64,000 nt of DNA from Halomonas urumqiensis (GTDB lineage Bacteria > Pseudomonadota > Gammaproteobacteria > Pseudomonadales > Halomonadaceae), in NCBI RefSeq assembly GCF_003028575.1, contig NZ_PYUD01000003.1, positions 62,001-126,000 of the forward strand, given 5' to 3'. The notes under the pieces were generated by a model. The model was not told the origin of the DNA and did not search any database. It worked only from the letters and a program-made list of their open reading frames with translations. The position numbers were made by a program, and so were the translations under genes. This document shows, in pieces, positions 46,463-58,027 of the stretch (its first letter is position 1; every line of letters begins with the position of its first letter).

Positions 46463-47131
46463 TCAGGGCGCCCAGTAGACGGCAAGCGGGCAGGCCAGAA
46501 AGGCGCGAATCGGCAACTCACGGGAATCGTCACCGGAAAGTGCCCGCGCCAGTACGCTACGTTTGTCGCCGCCGGTAATGTGCAGCACATGGCGATGTGC
46601 CTGATGCAAGCGGTCGGCACTCAGGGTGATGCGTGGCTGGGGCTGGCTTGGCGTACGCACCGCCACCACCGGGTCGGCAGTGGAGAGCGCAAGGCCCAGC
46701 TCCTGGCTGTCAGGGAACAGCGAGGCGGTGTGCCCATCGCCCCCCATGCCGAGAATCACCATGCTGGCCGGCCACGACAGCGCCAGCATGCGCTCGGCGA
46801 CCTCATCCGTACCTTGTTCGGGGGTCATGGCATCGGTGGTCAGCGGCACGAAGGTCGCCGCCGCCGCCGGCCCCTGCAGCAGGTGCTCACGCACCAGGCG
46901 CGCGTTGCTGTCGCCCGATTGCTCGGCCACCCAGCGCTCATCGGCAAGCGTCACCTCGATGCGCTCCCAGGGCAGGTCGACCGCGGCCAGCGCCTCGAAG
47001 AACGGGACCGGCGTGGAGCCACCAGATACCACCAGGAGTGCGCGCTCCTGTGTGGCAAGGTCGGCTCTCAGGGCCTCGGCGACCGCCTCGGCCAGTTGGC
47101 TTGCCAGACGCTTGCGGGAAAGTTCGCTCAT
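46463..47131 (-). CDS. pgl: 6-phosphogluconolactonase
   Basis: A 222-residue DevB-type lactonase hydrolysing 6-phosphogluconolactone. LLVVSGGSTPVPFFEALA and VTLADERWV (phosphate binding), SNARLVREHLL and ILGMGGDGHTASLFPDS are the expected motifs. AGGAGAG is seven bases before the ATG. Sits between zwf and eda with short gaps. Confidence 0.96.
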   Translation of the reverse strand: MSELSRKRLASQLAEAVAEALRADLATQERALLVVSGGSTPVPFFEALAAVDLPWERIEVTLADERWVAEQSGDSNARLVREHLLQGPAAAATFVPLTTDAMTPEQGTDEVAERMLALSWPASMVILGMGGDGHTASLFPDSQELGLALSTADPVVAVRTPSQPQPRITLSADRLHQAHRHVLHITGGDKRSVLARALSGDDSRELPIRAFLACPLAVYWAP

Positions 47132-47157
47132 CTTGGCTCTCTCCTGAAAATCCTTGC

Positions 47158-48654
47158 CTAGTAATCCTCGTACCAGCTGCGTCCATCCTGGGTGATCATG
47201 GCGATGGAGGCGACCGGCCCCCAGGAGCCCGCCGGATAGCGACGCGGCGGCTCAGCACGGTCGTTCCAGGCCTCGATCAGGCTGTCGCACCATTTCCAGG
47301 CATGCTCGACCTCGTCACGGCGCACGAACAGGTACTGTTGCCCTTTCATCACCTCCAGCAGCAGGCGCTCGTAGGCATCGGGAATTCGGGTCTTGGGGAA
47401 AGCGCTGTTGAAATCCAGGTGCAGCGGGCCTCGGCGCAGGCGCATGCCCTTGTCCAGGCCGCTATCCTTAGTCAGCACCTCGAGGGCAATGCCCTCTTCC
47501 GGCTGCAGGCGGATCACCAGCTTGTTGGCGGCGAGTCCGCGCTGGTCGGGGTCGAAGATATAATGGGGCTGCTGACGGAAGTGGATGATGATCTGCGACA
47601 GCTTCTCGGGCATCCGCTTGCCCGTACGAATGTAGAACGGCACACCCGCCCAGCGCCAGTTGGACACCCCGGTCTTCATCGCCACGAATGTCTCGGTATG
47701 GCTCTCGGTGTTGGCGCCCTCTTCTTCCAGGTAGCCCGGCACCGACTTGCCGTTCACCGTGCCGGCGGTATATTGCCCACGCACCACATCGCGTCCCAGC
47801 ATGTCGTCGGTGAACGGCTTGAGCGCCTTGAGCACCTTGACCTTCTCGTCGCGAATGGCGTCGGCGTCGAGATTGGCGGGTGGGTCCATGGCAATCAGGC
47901 AGACCAGTTGCAACAGATGATTCTGCACCATGTCGCGCAGTTGGCCGGCTTCATCGAAATAGCCCCAACGACCTTCGATGCCCACCTGCTCGGCAACGCT
48001 GATCTCGACGTGGGAGATATGATTCTGGTTCCACTGCGTGCCGAACAGCGGGTTGGCAAAGCGCAGCGCGATCAGGTTCTGAACGGTTTCCTTGCCCAGG
48101 TAATGATCGATGCGGTAGACCCGTGACTCGGGGAAGACCTCGCCGATGGCGTCATTGATCTCGGCGGACGATTCGAGGTCGTAACCGATCGGCTTCTCGA
48201 CCACCACGCGGGATTGCTCGTCGAGGCTGCCACTGGCGTCGAGGTGGCGGCAGATGTCGCCGTAGAGCTTAGCGGCCACCGACAGGTAGACCACCATGGG
48301 ACGGGCCAGGCCATCCTGTCGCCACTCGCGGATCGCCGCATAACCATCGACCGTAGTGAAGTCGAGCTGGCGAAAATCGAGGCGCGCAAGAAAGCGCTCG
48401 AGGGCCTCGCTGTCGAGTTCCTCGGCCTTGACGTAGGTATGCAGGGCCTTGTCGATCTGCTTGCGGAAATCCTCCAGCTCATAGTCCTGGCGCGCCAGGC
48501 CCAGCAGGCGCGTGTTCGGGTCGAGCAACCCCTCGCGCTCGAGCTGGAAGAGTGCCGGGAAGAGCTTGCGCTGCGCCAGGTCGCCGAGTGCGCCAAACAG
48601 CGCCAGATCGATTTCCGTGCTGGCCGTCTGGCCGGACCGGTTGGCTTGACTCAT
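47158..48654 (-). CDS. zwf: Glucose-6-phosphate 1-dehydrogenase
   Basis: A 498-residue enzyme that oxidises glucose-6-phosphate to the lactone with NAD(P)+. The N-terminal [22 protein letters not shown] is the coenzyme-binding start (the usual GxxGDL with alanine in place of the third residue), [13 protein letters not shown] and the active-site [14 protein letters not shown] carry catalytic residues, and the C-terminal half has the usual sheet. The ATG at 48654 follows a G-rich stretch; the ATG at 48666 would add four residues. First gene of zwf-pgl-eda and divergent from hexR. Confidence 0.96.
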   Translation of the reverse strand: MSQANRSGQTASTEIDLALFGALGDLAQRKLFPALFQLEREGLLDPNTRLLGLARQDYELEDFRKQIDKALHTYVKAEELDSEALERFLARLDFRQLDFTTVDGYAAIREWRQDGLARPMVVYLSVAAKLYGDICRHLDASGSLDEQSRVVVEKPIGYDLESSAEINDAIGEVFPESRVYRIDHYLGKETVQNLIALRFANPLFGTQWNQNHISHVEISVAEQVGIEGRWGYFDEAGQLRDMVQNHLLQLVCLIAMDPPANLDADAIRDEKVKVLKALKPFTDDMLGRDVVRGQYTAGTVNGKSVPGYLEEEGANTESHTETFVAMKTGVSNWRWAGVPFYIRTGKRMPEKLSQIIIHFRQQPHYIFDPDQRGLAANKLVIRLQPEEGIALEVLTKDSGLDKGMRLRRGPLHLDFNSAFPKTRIPDAYERLLLEVMKGQQYLFVRRDEVEHAWKWCDSLIEAWNDRAEPPRRYPAGSWGPVASIAMITQDGRSWYEDY

Positions 48655-48800
48655 GTCCGCCCCCATCTGGTTAACTTACTTAAAAAATATCGCCCGAGAC
48701 CCAAAAAGGCAAATTATTTTTGTAAACTTACCAAAATAACGTACCTTTAACGCAATGCGTTGGCCCTGCGCGACTGACGCAGGCTACGATACCGATCATA

Positions 48801-48820
48801 ATGTAGTTAAATCACTACAT
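48801..48820. promoter_or_regulatory. HexR-like palindrome in the zwf-hexR gap
   Basis: ATGTAGT-TAAATC-ACTACAT is an inverted repeat with seven-base arms. The TGTAGT/ACTACA half-sites are those of HexR boxes, but the spacer is six bases where the TGTARTWWWAYTACA consensus has three. It lies 66 bases before the hexR ATG and 147 bases before zwf. Confidence 0.6.
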
Positions 48821-48885
48821 CACGCTCGATGCGACCCACCTGCGGCCAACGTTGCCGCCCGCCGTCACGGAGATCAGCGCTCATC

Positions 48886-49749
48886 ATGGCCAGTCACGAC
48901 CTGCTCGACCGAATTCGTCGTCGTCTTGAAGAGCTCAACCGCTCGGAGCGCAAGGTCGCCGACGTCATTCTCGCCGACCCGGAATCCGCCACCGGCATGA
49001 GCATCGCTACACTGGCACAAGCCGCCTCGGTGAGCGAACCCACCGTCAACCGCTTCTGCCGCAATTTCGACGCCAAGGGCTACCCGGACTTCAAGATAAA
49101 GCTGGCACAGAGCCTCGCCGGTGGCACGCCCTATGTGAGCCAGGCGGTGGAGCCCGGTGACGGCGCGGCCGAATATACTCAGAAGATCTTCGGCGCCACC
49201 ATTGCCGCGCTGGACGAGGCGCGCCGCCAGGCCGACCCGCTGCGCATCGAGCGTATGGTGGATTACCTGATCCAGGCCAAGCAGATCCACTTCTTTGGCC
49301 TTGGCGCTTCCGGTGCCGTGGCCCAGGACGCCCAGCACAAGTTCTTCCGCTTCAACCTGCCGGTGACCTCCTATGTCGATGTGCTGATGCAGCGCATGAT
49401 CGCCGCAGCCTGCCACACCGGCGACGTGGTGGTGGTGATCTCGTGGACGGGGCGCACCCGCGAGCTGGTCGATATCGCCAGGCTCGCCCACGAAAGCGGT
49501 GCCGTGGTGCTGGGCATCACCGCGCCTGATTCACCGCTGGCTCGGGAGTGCACCGAGACCCTCGAGGTAGCCACCCACGAGGACACCGACCACTTCATGC
49601 CGATGACCTCGCGGATGATTCAGTTGGCGCTGATCGACGTGCTGGCCACCGGCGTGACGCTGAGGCGTGGCGAGGACTTTCTCACTCACCTGAAGAAGAT
49701 CAAGGACAGTCTCAAGGAGACCCGCTACCCGGCCAGCACCAAGCGCTGA
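48886..49749 (+). CDS. hexR: Central carbon regulator HexR (RpiR family)
   Basis: A 287-residue transcription factor with an N-terminal helix-turn-helix of the HTH_6 type (about 1-77, [30 protein letters not shown]) and a C-terminal SIS sugar-phosphate domain (about 120-260, [22 protein letters not shown] and [17 protein letters not shown]). The SIS effector is 2-keto-3-deoxy-6-phosphogluconate in known homologues. The ATG at 48886 gives the family start; its ribosome site is weak. Divergent from zwf-pgl-eda, and likely to act on edd as well. Confidence 0.95.
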   Translation: MASHDLLDRIRRRLEELNRSERKVADVILADPESATGMSIATLAQAASVSEPTVNRFCRNFDAKGYPDFKIKLAQSLAGGTPYVSQAVEPGDGAAEYTQKIFGATIAALDEARRQADPLRIERMVDYLIQAKQIHFFGLGASGAVAQDAQHKFFRFNLPVTSYVDVLMQRMIAAACHTGDVVVVISWTGRTRELVDIARLAHESGAVVLGITAPDSPLARECTETLEVATHEDTDHFMPMTSRMIQLALIDVLATGVTLRRGEDFLTHLKKIKDSLKETRYPASTKR

Positions 49750-49918
49750 CGGCGATAGCATTACCGCCACGGCAGCCTCGCTCGGGAGCCTGCCCTCAAG
49801 GCCGCAACGCTTGTCATTTCACCTACCGGATACAACAATGGCTGCCGTTATCCGGCACCCCTCGCCTCACGCGCTCTTTCAGTGTCAATGGACTGAACCC
49901 AGCTCAAGGAGTACCACC

Positions 49919-50776
49919 ATGCTTCGCCCCTTCTCTTGCGCCCTCATGCTTAGCCTCGTGACCCCCGTGGCTTTCGCCGAGACCTTTCGCTTCACGGCGA
50001 TTCCCGATGAGGACCAGGCTCGACTGGTCGAGCGCTTCTCCAAGGTCGCGGAGTATCTGGAGACACGGCTCGATGTCGAGGTGGAGTACGTGCCAGTGAA
50101 GTCCTACAGCGCGGCGGTCACCGCCTTTCGCAATGACCAGGTGCAACTGGCCTGGTTCGGTGGCCTCTCCGGCGTGCAGGCGCGCCGCCTGGTGCCGGGC
50201 TCCCAGGCACTGGCCCAGGGCAGCGAGGATGGCGAGTTCGTCAGCTACTTCATCGCTCATGAGTCCACCGGCCTTGCGCGCGCCGATGAATTGCCACAGG
50301 CCCTCGAGGGCATGAGTCTGACCTTCGGCTCGCGCACCTCGACCTCGGGCCGGCTGATGCCGGAGCATTTCTTCCGCCAGCGCTTCGACGATGCCGACCC
50401 CGAGCAGTTCTTTTCCCGGGTGGGCTATTCCGGTGACCACTCGCGCACCATCGCCCTGGTGGAGGCCGGCACCTATGACGTCGGCGCGGTCAATTTCACG
50501 GTGTGGGAGGCCGCCGTGGCGGATGGCCGTGTCGACACCGACAAGGTCAGCGTGATCTGGGCCACACCACCTTACCCCGACTACAACTGGACCCTGCGCG
50601 GCGATGCCGACGAGCGCTTCGGCGAAGGCTTCACCGACGAGGTCCAGGCCGCCTTTCTCGAGATGGACGACCCCGAGCTTCTGGCAAGCTTCCCCCGTGA
50701 GGCGTTCATAGAGGCCGATAATGACTTCTACCAGCCGATCGAGGACGTGGCCGAGGAACTCGGCTTGCTGCGCTGA
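49919..50776 (+). CDS. PhnD-like ABC transporter substrate-binding protein (phosphonate/selenate type)
   Basis: A 285-residue periplasmic receptor with a signal peptide (cleavage after AFA near residue 20). It has the PhnD-family pattern: FTAIPDEDQARLVERFSKVAEYLETRLDVEVEYVP, QLAWFGGLSGVQAR, SLTFGSRTSTSGRLMPEHFF (the oxyanion site) and YDVGAVNFTVWE. Relatives in databases are labelled phosphonate, phosphite or putative selenate binding; substrate cannot be decided. AAGGAG is seven bases upstream. One-base overlap with the ATPase gene. Confidence 0.85.
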   Translation: MLRPFSCALMLSLVTPVAFAETFRFTAIPDEDQARLVERFSKVAEYLETRLDVEVEYVPVKSYSAAVTAFRNDQVQLAWFGGLSGVQARRLVPGSQALAQGSEDGEFVSYFIAHESTGLARADELPQALEGMSLTFGSRTSTSGRLMPEHFFRQRFDDADPEQFFSRVGYSGDHSRTIALVEAGTYDVGAVNFTVWEAAVADGRVDTDKVSVIWATPPYPDYNWTLRGDADERFGEGFTDEVQAAFLEMDDPELLASFPREAFIEADNDFYQPIEDVAEELGLLR

Positions 50777-51561
50777 TGGTCGCTGGCAACCGCCCACCGC
50801 TGGTCGGCTTTGCCGGCGAGGATCTCGGTTACCCGCGCAAACGGCAGCACGACCAGGTGGTGCTGCCGAACCTGACACTCGAGTTGCATGAGGGCGAGCG
50901 AATCGCTCTGCTTGGCGAAAGTGGCGCGGGCAAATCGACGCTGCTGGCCGCACTGCGTGAACGGCTGTGTCGGGAGGCCGCCTGGTGCCCGCAGCAGCAT
51001 GGGCTGGTGGGGCAACTGTCGGTCTATCACAACATCTATATGGGGCGCCTGCCCGAGCACTCGGCCCTTGCCAACCTGTGGAACCTGGTGCACCCACTGA
51101 AGCGGCCCTGGCGGGACGTCAACGAGTTGTGCGAGCTGCTGGGGCTTGGCGGGCTGGCAAAACGTCCCGTCAGCCAGCTCTCGGGGGGCCAACGTCAACG
51201 GGTGGCCATCGGACGAGCGCTCTACCAGCAGCGCACGCTGTTCCTTGGCGACGAGCCACTGGCAAGCGTCGACCCCCACCAGGCGCTGCGCTTGCTGGCA
51301 CTGATCGATGAGCGCCACGCCACCACGGTGATCGCCCTGCATCAACGCGAACTGGCGCTGACGCACTTCGACCGCGTCTGGGGGCTGCGTGGCGGGCAAC
51401 TGGTGATCGACGCCCCGGCAAGCGAACTTACGCTTGGCGATCTCGATGCCCTCTACCCCGATGCCAACGATCAGGTCACAGGCTCCCGTGACGCGTCAAA
51501 CGCGTGGCCGACACAAGCCAGCGACATGACAAGCCTGCCCTGCTCACGGGGGCGCCTGTGA
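50776..51561 (+). CDS. ABC transporter ATP-binding protein (PhnC-like)
   Basis: A 261-residue ATPase with Walker A (LLGESGAGKSTLL, about 45-57), Q-loop, signature (SQLSGGQRQRVAIGRAL) and Walker B (TLFLGDEPLASVDP). The H-loop histidine lies in VIALHQREL. Note glycine for the usual second-last hydrophobic residue in Walker B (FLGDEP). Pairs with the PhnD- and PhnE-like genes. Its C-terminal tail of about 30 residues overlaps the start region of the permease gene. Confidence 0.9.
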   Translation: MVAGNRPPLVGFAGEDLGYPRKRQHDQVVLPNLTLELHEGERIALLGESGAGKSTLLAALRERLCREAAWCPQQHGLVGQLSVYHNIYMGRLPEHSALANLWNLVHPLKRPWRDVNELCELLGLGGLAKRPVSQLSGGQRQRVAIGRALYQQRTLFLGDEPLASVDPHQALRLLALIDERHATTVIALHQRELALTHFDRVWGLRGGQLVIDAPASELTLGDLDALYPDANDQVTGSRDASNAWPTQASDMTSLPCSRGRL

Positions 51562-53081
51562 GCGAGGCTTCAAACGCACCCGCGCCTCACGAGAGACGCG
51601 GGTGGTGGTCGGCACGCACCCCCGGCGCGCGCCTGGCGCGTCATACCCTGGGACTGATCGCCCTGGCGGTCGTGCTGGTGCCCTTCGCCGACCTGGCGAT
51701 TCATACCCGCGACCCCTGGATGGAACTGGGCCGCATGCTGCGCGGCATGGTCTGGCCGGCCTGGGGGTCGCTGGAATCCCCCTTCACGGCGCTAGGGCTG
51801 ACGATCGCCATTGCCCTGTGGGGCACCCTTGCCGGGGTCGTGCTGGGGTTTCCCCTGGCACTGCTGTTTGCCCGTTCACGGCTGGTTCGCGCCGCCTGCG
51901 CCTTTATTCGCGCCATCCACGAACTGTTCTGGGCGCTGTTGTTCATGCAGGTCTTCGGCCTTTCCGCGCTTACCGCCCTGCTGGCCCTGGCGATTCCCTA
52001 TGCCGGCATCTTCGCCAAGGTCTATGCCGAGATTCTCGAGCAGACTCCGGCCGCCCCGCGGGATGCCCTGCCACCGCGTTGCGGCCGGCTTTCACGCTTT
52101 TTCTACAGCGAACTTCCGCTGGCCTTTGCGCAACTCGTCGCCTACACCCGCTATCGCTTCGAGTGTGGCCTGCGCGCCAGTGTACTGCTGGGCTTTATCG
52201 GGCTGCCGACACTGGGCTTCCACCTGGAAACCGCGTTTCGCGAGGGCCGCTACCCCGAGGCGGGCGCCCTGTTGTGGCTGTTCTACCTGTTGATCGCCAG
52301 TCTGCCCTGGTGGGGACACAAGCGGTTGATTCCGTTGCTGCTGGTTGGCGGCGCCTGGCTACTGGGCCCGTGGCCAAGCGTGGATGGCGCGCTACTGTGG
52401 CGCTTCGTCTCCCAGGACATCTGGCCCGCGGCACTGCTTGCCGGCGACTGGGCGGGGCTTGATCAGTGGGCGACCCGGCTACCCGATCTGGGTGCCGCCG
52501 TCGGCAATACCCTGCTGCTCGGGTTGCTGGGCACTGTAGGCGCGCTGCTGGTGGCACTGGCGCTGTGGCCGCTGGCCTGCCGTCACTTCGGCAATCGCGG
52601 CACGCGGTTGGCCAGCCATGGCGTGATGATCATGCTGCGCTCCACACCGGAGCTGATGCTGGCGTTCATCTTCCTGCTGCTGCTGGGGCCATCGCTGCTG
52701 CCGGCCTGGCTGGCGCTGGCGCTGCACAACGGCGCCTTGATCGCCTTTCTGGTGGCGCGCCACGCCGATGCCGTCACTCCGGGGATGCCTGGGCTCTCGG
52801 CCACAGGACGCTACGCCTATGAACTGCTGCCAAGGGTCTATCCCGGGCTACTGGCGCTGCTCTACTACCGCGCCGAGGTGATCCTGCGCGAAACGGCGAT
52901 CCTCGGCATGCTGGGGGTGGCCACGCTTGGGTATTACATCGAGGAGGGGTTCGATTACCTGATGTTCGATGTGGCGTTCTTCCTGCTGCTGATCACCGCC
53001 CTCTTGAACATCCTGGTGGATGCGCTCTCGCGGCGGCTAAGGCCGCGAGAGGTGCCATTCGAGGACTCCTGCATCCGCTAG
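51558..53081 (+). CDS. ABC transporter permease, two PhnE-like halves fused
   Basis: A 507-residue membrane protein with about twelve helices. Two binding-protein-dependent permease domains are joined: the first about residues 70-255 (with AIPYAGIFAKVYAEILEQT and RYRFECGLRASVLLGFIG), the second about 310-500 (with LRSTPELMLAFIFLLLLGP and LYYRAEVILRETAILGMLGVATLGYYIEEGFDYL). A single chain would supply both transmembrane units for one transporter. GTG at 51558 overlaps the ATPase stop as GTGA; an ATG at 51504 in the same frame is the alternative. Confidence 0.85.
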   Translation: MSEASNAPAPHERRGWWSARTPGARLARHTLGLIALAVVLVPFADLAIHTRDPWMELGRMLRGMVWPAWGSLESPFTALGLTIAIALWGTLAGVVLGFPLALLFARSRLVRAACAFIRAIHELFWALLFMQVFGLSALTALLALAIPYAGIFAKVYAEILEQTPAAPRDALPPRCGRLSRFFYSELPLAFAQLVAYTRYRFECGLRASVLLGFIGLPTLGFHLETAFREGRYPEAGALLWLFYLLIASLPWWGHKRLIPLLLVGGAWLLGPWPSVDGALLWRFVSQDIWPAALLAGDWAGLDQWATRLPDLGAAVGNTLLLGLLGTVGALLVALALWPLACRHFGNRGTRLASHGVMIMLRSTPELMLAFIFLLLLGPSLLPAWLALALHNGALIAFLVARHADAVTPGMPGLSATGRYAYELLPRVYPGLLALLYYRAEVILRETAILGMLGVATLGYYIEEGFDYLMFDVAFFLLLITALLNILVDALSRRLRPREVPFEDSCIR

Positions 53082-53109
53082 GCCGGTGTCGCGTGAGTCA
53101 TGCCCGGCG

Positions 53110-53484
53110 TCAGTAACTGTATTCGACGTCGCCAATGACGGCGGTCACGGTGATCTCGACCTTGAGTTCGTCGGCGGGCATCGGCGCACAGACGCAGGTG
53201 CGAGCCGGGGCGTGGCCGGTAGGTACCCAGGCATCCCAGACCGCATTCATGGCGGCGAAGTCATGGCCATCCTTGAGATAAATGGTCGCGCTCAGCAGCT
53301 TCTCGCGGTCGGAGCCGATCTCCTTGAGCAGCGCATCCAGGCGCGCCAGCATGCTCTCGGTCTGTGCGGTGATATCGCCGTTGCGAGCCTCGGGACCAGC
53401 CACCTGGCCACACAGGTGGGCCACGCCCTGGTGGATGACAGCTCGGCTCATGCGCGCCTTGGTATCGTAACGGTTGATGGTCAT
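53110..53484 (-). CDS. RidA-family enamine/imine deaminase
   Basis: A 124-residue Rid/YjgF protein. The conserved arginine and glutamate of the active site are in [23 protein letters not shown], with HLCGQVAG near the N-terminus. RidA homologues hydrolyse reactive 2-aminoacrylate and related imines as trimers. This is one of the shorter subgroup members (Rid1-7 group not determined). GAGGAG before the ATG. Converges on the permease gene. Confidence 0.88.
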   Translation of the reverse strand: MTINRYDTKARMSRAVIHQGVAHLCGQVAGPEARNGDITAQTESMLARLDALLKEIGSDREKLLSATIYLKDGHDFAAMNAVWDAWVPTGHAPARTCVCAPMPADELKVEITVTAVIGDVEYSY

Positions 53485-53559
53485 GGGGTTGTCTCCTCGA
53501 TAGGGCCCGGCAGCATGGAAAAGAGGATGCCAGGCAAAAAACCAGACTTTATCACCAAA

Positions 53560-53901
53560 TCATTGCGCGCAGTCGATGCATTTCAGCACCAGGGGATCCC
53601 ACTCCAGGCGATTCTTTCCGATCCATTCACCACATTCGATGCATTCACCATACTCGCCACGATCGAGGCGCTGATAGGCCGCTTCGATGCGCCGCAGCGC
53701 CAACTGGCGACGCTCTTCTTCTGCCTTGGCCATGGCCTGGGCTTGCAGGGCATCCATGCGCGACAGCCGCCCCACCGAGGTCTGGTCGAGCATCACCGTA
53801 TCGCGGGCATCACGGCTCGACTCGCTCTCCTCACGCAATTCGCGGCGCAAGGCCGCGAGACGCTGGCGTACCGCGTCCGCCTGGAGTTGTGGATGATTCA
53901 T
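53560..53901 (-). CDS. Short DksA/TraR-family zinc-finger protein
   Basis: A 113-residue protein: a helical N-terminal coiled coil (about 1-80) and a C4 zinc finger CIECGEWIGKNRLEWDPLVLKCIDC (C-x2-C-x17-C-x2-C). It is shorter than DksA (151). The coiled-coil tip reads DQTSVGRLSRMDALQ, not the DxxDxA of true DksA, so the same RNA polymerase/ppGpp role cannot be assumed. GGAGG is close upstream of the ATG at 53901. Divergent from the MFS gene. Confidence 0.87.
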   Translation of the reverse strand: MNHPQLQADAVRQRLAALRRELREESESSRDARDTVMLDQTSVGRLSRMDALQAQAMAKAEEERRQLALRRIEAAYQRLDRGEYGECIECGEWIGKNRLEWDPLVLKCIDCAQ

Positions 53902-53923
53902 CGTCCCCTCCCTTTCTCTTGGG

Positions 53924-53951
53924 TCATGGGTCATGCGTCATGCGTCCTGCC
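53924..53951. repeat. 7-bp tandem repeat, four units
   Basis: TCATGGG, TCATGCG, TCATGCG and TCCTGCC run head to tail between the DksA-like and MFS genes. Length varies readily in such arrays by slippage. Confidence 0.75.
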
Positions 53952-54049
53952 CCTTGTGCCGGAATGCTATGCTAGGCGCCGGGATTCGCTCCCGCCCCAC
54001 CGTTCACGACACTGTGACGCATCTTCCACTTTCCGGCCAGGAGGGCCTC

Positions 54050-55240
54050 ATGGGGTATCGCACCCTGCTCAGGGATCATCGCGGACTGCTCGCCATCGCC
54101 TGCCTTGCGATGTTCACGTCAAGCCTTGGGCAGAGTTTCTTCATCGGGCTCTTTCAGGTGCCAATCAGTGAACGCCTGGGCTTGAGCGCCGGCCAGTTCG
54201 GCACCGCCTATGCACTGGTGACCATCGCCGCCGGCTTCGCCGTGCTGCGCGTGGGCCCGAGTATCGACTGGGTCGCGCCAAGACGCTTCGCGTTGCTGGT
54301 GCTCAGTGGCCTGGCCTGCGGGATTGCACTGCTGACGACCTCGCCCTGGTGGTGGCTGGGGCTGCTCGGGCTCGGCATCACCCGCTTCTGCGGCCAGGGC
54401 ATGATGACCCACCTGGGCAATACCCTGGCCGGACGGGAATTCTCCAGCCTGCGCGGCCGTGCCCTGGGGCTGGTCAGTATGGGGCTGATGGTCGGGGAAA
54501 TGTCGCTGCCGCCGCTGATGGCAGGCCTGTTGATCTGGCTTGGCTGGCGCGAACTGTGGTGGCTGTTCGCGCTGATCCTGGCGTGCGCCTGGCTGCCACT
54601 GCTGCTGTGGGGACCTTGGCCGCGCGCGCCTCGTGCGCGTCCAGCCAGGGGGGAGCGCGGCAACGGGCCGCATCCTTTTCGTGAATCGCGTTTCTGGCGC
54701 CTGCTGCCACTGCTGATGATCCTGCCGGTGACCATGACCGGGCTTTTCATCTACCAGGCGCGCCTGACCCAGGACCTGGGCAGCACTCTAGGGGTCTATG
54801 CCCTGGCGCTGACCGGCATGGGCCTGGCCAAGCTGCCGGGCGCCCTGCTGGGAGGCCGCTGGGTCGACAGGCTCGGCCCGGTGCGCCTGGCACGGCTCTA
54901 TTTGCTGCCGTTCGCCCTGGCACTGGTGATCGCCATCACGGTCGGTGGCCATCCGGGGGTCTGGGCGCTGATGGTGGGCGGGGGGCTGGCGATGGGCGCC
55001 CAGGAGCCCATCGCTACCAGTGTGCTGATTCGCAACTGGGGCATCGAACACCTCGGCACGGTGCGCGCCACCCTGAGCGCCTGCATGGTGTTCGCCACCG
55101 GCATCGCGCCGGCGGTGCTGGGTATCGCGCTGGACCTTGGCGCTTCCTTCGTGGCGATTCTGGTCGGCATGCTGGTCTTCCTGGCCAGCGGTTGGTGGCT
55201 GGCCCAGGGCGTCCTGAAGGAGCTGAAAGTGGCCCGCTGA
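54050..55240 (+). CDS. Major facilitator superfamily transporter
   Basis: A 396-residue permease with twelve predicted helices and a central charged loop (about 190-215, PRAPRARPARGERGNG). The helix 2-3 loop has DWVAPRRF in place of the canonical GxxxDRxGRR, and the equivalent second-half loop is GGRWVDRLGPVRLARL. Substrate unknown; the resemblance is to YbfB/organic-ion MFS carriers. GGAGG is five bases before the ATG. Confidence 0.88.
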   Translation: MGYRTLLRDHRGLLAIACLAMFTSSLGQSFFIGLFQVPISERLGLSAGQFGTAYALVTIAAGFAVLRVGPSIDWVAPRRFALLVLSGLACGIALLTTSPWWWLGLLGLGITRFCGQGMMTHLGNTLAGREFSSLRGRALGLVSMGLMVGEMSLPPLMAGLLIWLGWRELWWLFALILACAWLPLLLWGPWPRAPRARPARGERGNGPHPFRESRFWRLLPLLMILPVTMTGLFIYQARLTQDLGSTLGVYALALTGMGLAKLPGALLGGRWVDRLGPVRLARLYLLPFALALVIAITVGGHPGVWALMVGGGLAMGAQEPIATSVLIRNWGIEHLGTVRATLSACMVFATGIAPAVLGIALDLGASFVAILVGMLVFLASGWWLAQGVLKELKVAR

Positions 55241-55259
55241 ACGCCCACGGGCGGACGCC

Positions 55260-56362
55260 TCAATGCGGCACGCCGGTAATCTCCACCTGCCGGGGGCACG
55301 CCACGCCATCGGGGCCGAACAGATGACAATGCTCGCCGGCAATCCCCAGCGTGACGGCCTGGTGCTCCTCGAGATGCGCCAGGCCATCCATGCGCCGAGT
55401 GAGTGTCCCGTCCACGCCTTCCACCTGCAGATGCGCAAGCGTCTCATAGCCCAGCTTCTCCGCCACCATCAAGTTGGCCCGCAGGGTCGCCTCGGCCTGG
55501 TCGGGGGCCACGAAGTCCTCGGCACGGATTCCAAGGGTGGCGGCATCGCCAGCGGCGAGCCCATGACCGTCTACCGCCACCGCGAGCAGATCCCCGCCCG
55601 GCAATCGTACCGTGGTGCGCCGCTGGCCGGGGTCGACTACCTCCACCGCCAGGGTATTGATGCGTGGCGAGCCGATGAACTCGGCCACCTCCAGGGTTTT
55701 CGGGAAGTGGTAGAGCGATAGCGGCGGCCCGACCTGGGCGATGCTGCCGCTTGACAGCAGCACGATGCGGTCGGCGAGTGTCATCGCCTCGACCTGGTCA
55801 TGGGTCACGTAGATCATGGTGGCACGCAGGCGCTTGTGCAGTTCGGCGATCTGCACCCGCATGTCGACACGCAGCGCGGCATCCAGGTTGGAGAGCGGCT
55901 CGTCAAACAGGAACACCGCCGGCTCCTTGACCAGCGTACGGCCGATCGCCACCCGCTGACGCTGCCCGCCGGACAGCTCCTTGGGCTTGCGTTCGAGCAG
56001 TTCGGTCAGGTGCAGCATCTCGGCGGCGTGCTGCACGCGTTCGCGGATCTTGGCCTTGTCGGTGCGCGCCAGCTTCAAGCCAAAGGCCATGTTTTCGGCC
56101 ACGCTCATGTGCGGATAGAGCGCATAGGACTGGAACACCATGCCGATGTCGCGCTCCTGGGGCGGGATCTCGTTGATCCGCTCGCCGTCCAGACACATCT
56201 CGCCCCGAGTGATGTCCTCGAGCCCGGCGACCATTCGCAGCAGGGTCGATTTCCCGCAGCCCGAAGGCCCAACGAACACCACGAACTCGCCATCCTCGAT
56301 GGTCAGGTCGATGTCGCGGGATACCTCGACCCCGTCGTAGTCCTTGCCGATACCTTCCAGTG

Positions 56363-56375
<13 letters not shown>
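55260..56375 (-). CDS. Alpha-glucoside/maltose ABC transporter ATPase (MalK/AglK type)
   Basis: A 371-residue MalK/UgpC-family ATPase: Walker A GPSGCGKSTLL (about 36-46), Q-loop, signature ELSGGQRQRVAIGR, Walker [13 protein letters not shown], then the regulatory C-terminal OB-type domain (from about 240). Start at the second in-frame ATG with GGAGG seven bases upstream; 13 bases overlap with the GH13 gene end. The binding protein is encoded at 63122 on the other strand and the two permeases presumably follow it beyond the right edge. Confidence 0.9.

Positions 56376-58027
<1,652 letters not shown>

Noticed and set aside
53560-53901. Calling this gene dksA
   Set aside because: It is 113 residues and lacks the DxxDxA coiled-coil tip of true DksA, so only the DksA/TraR family is claimed.
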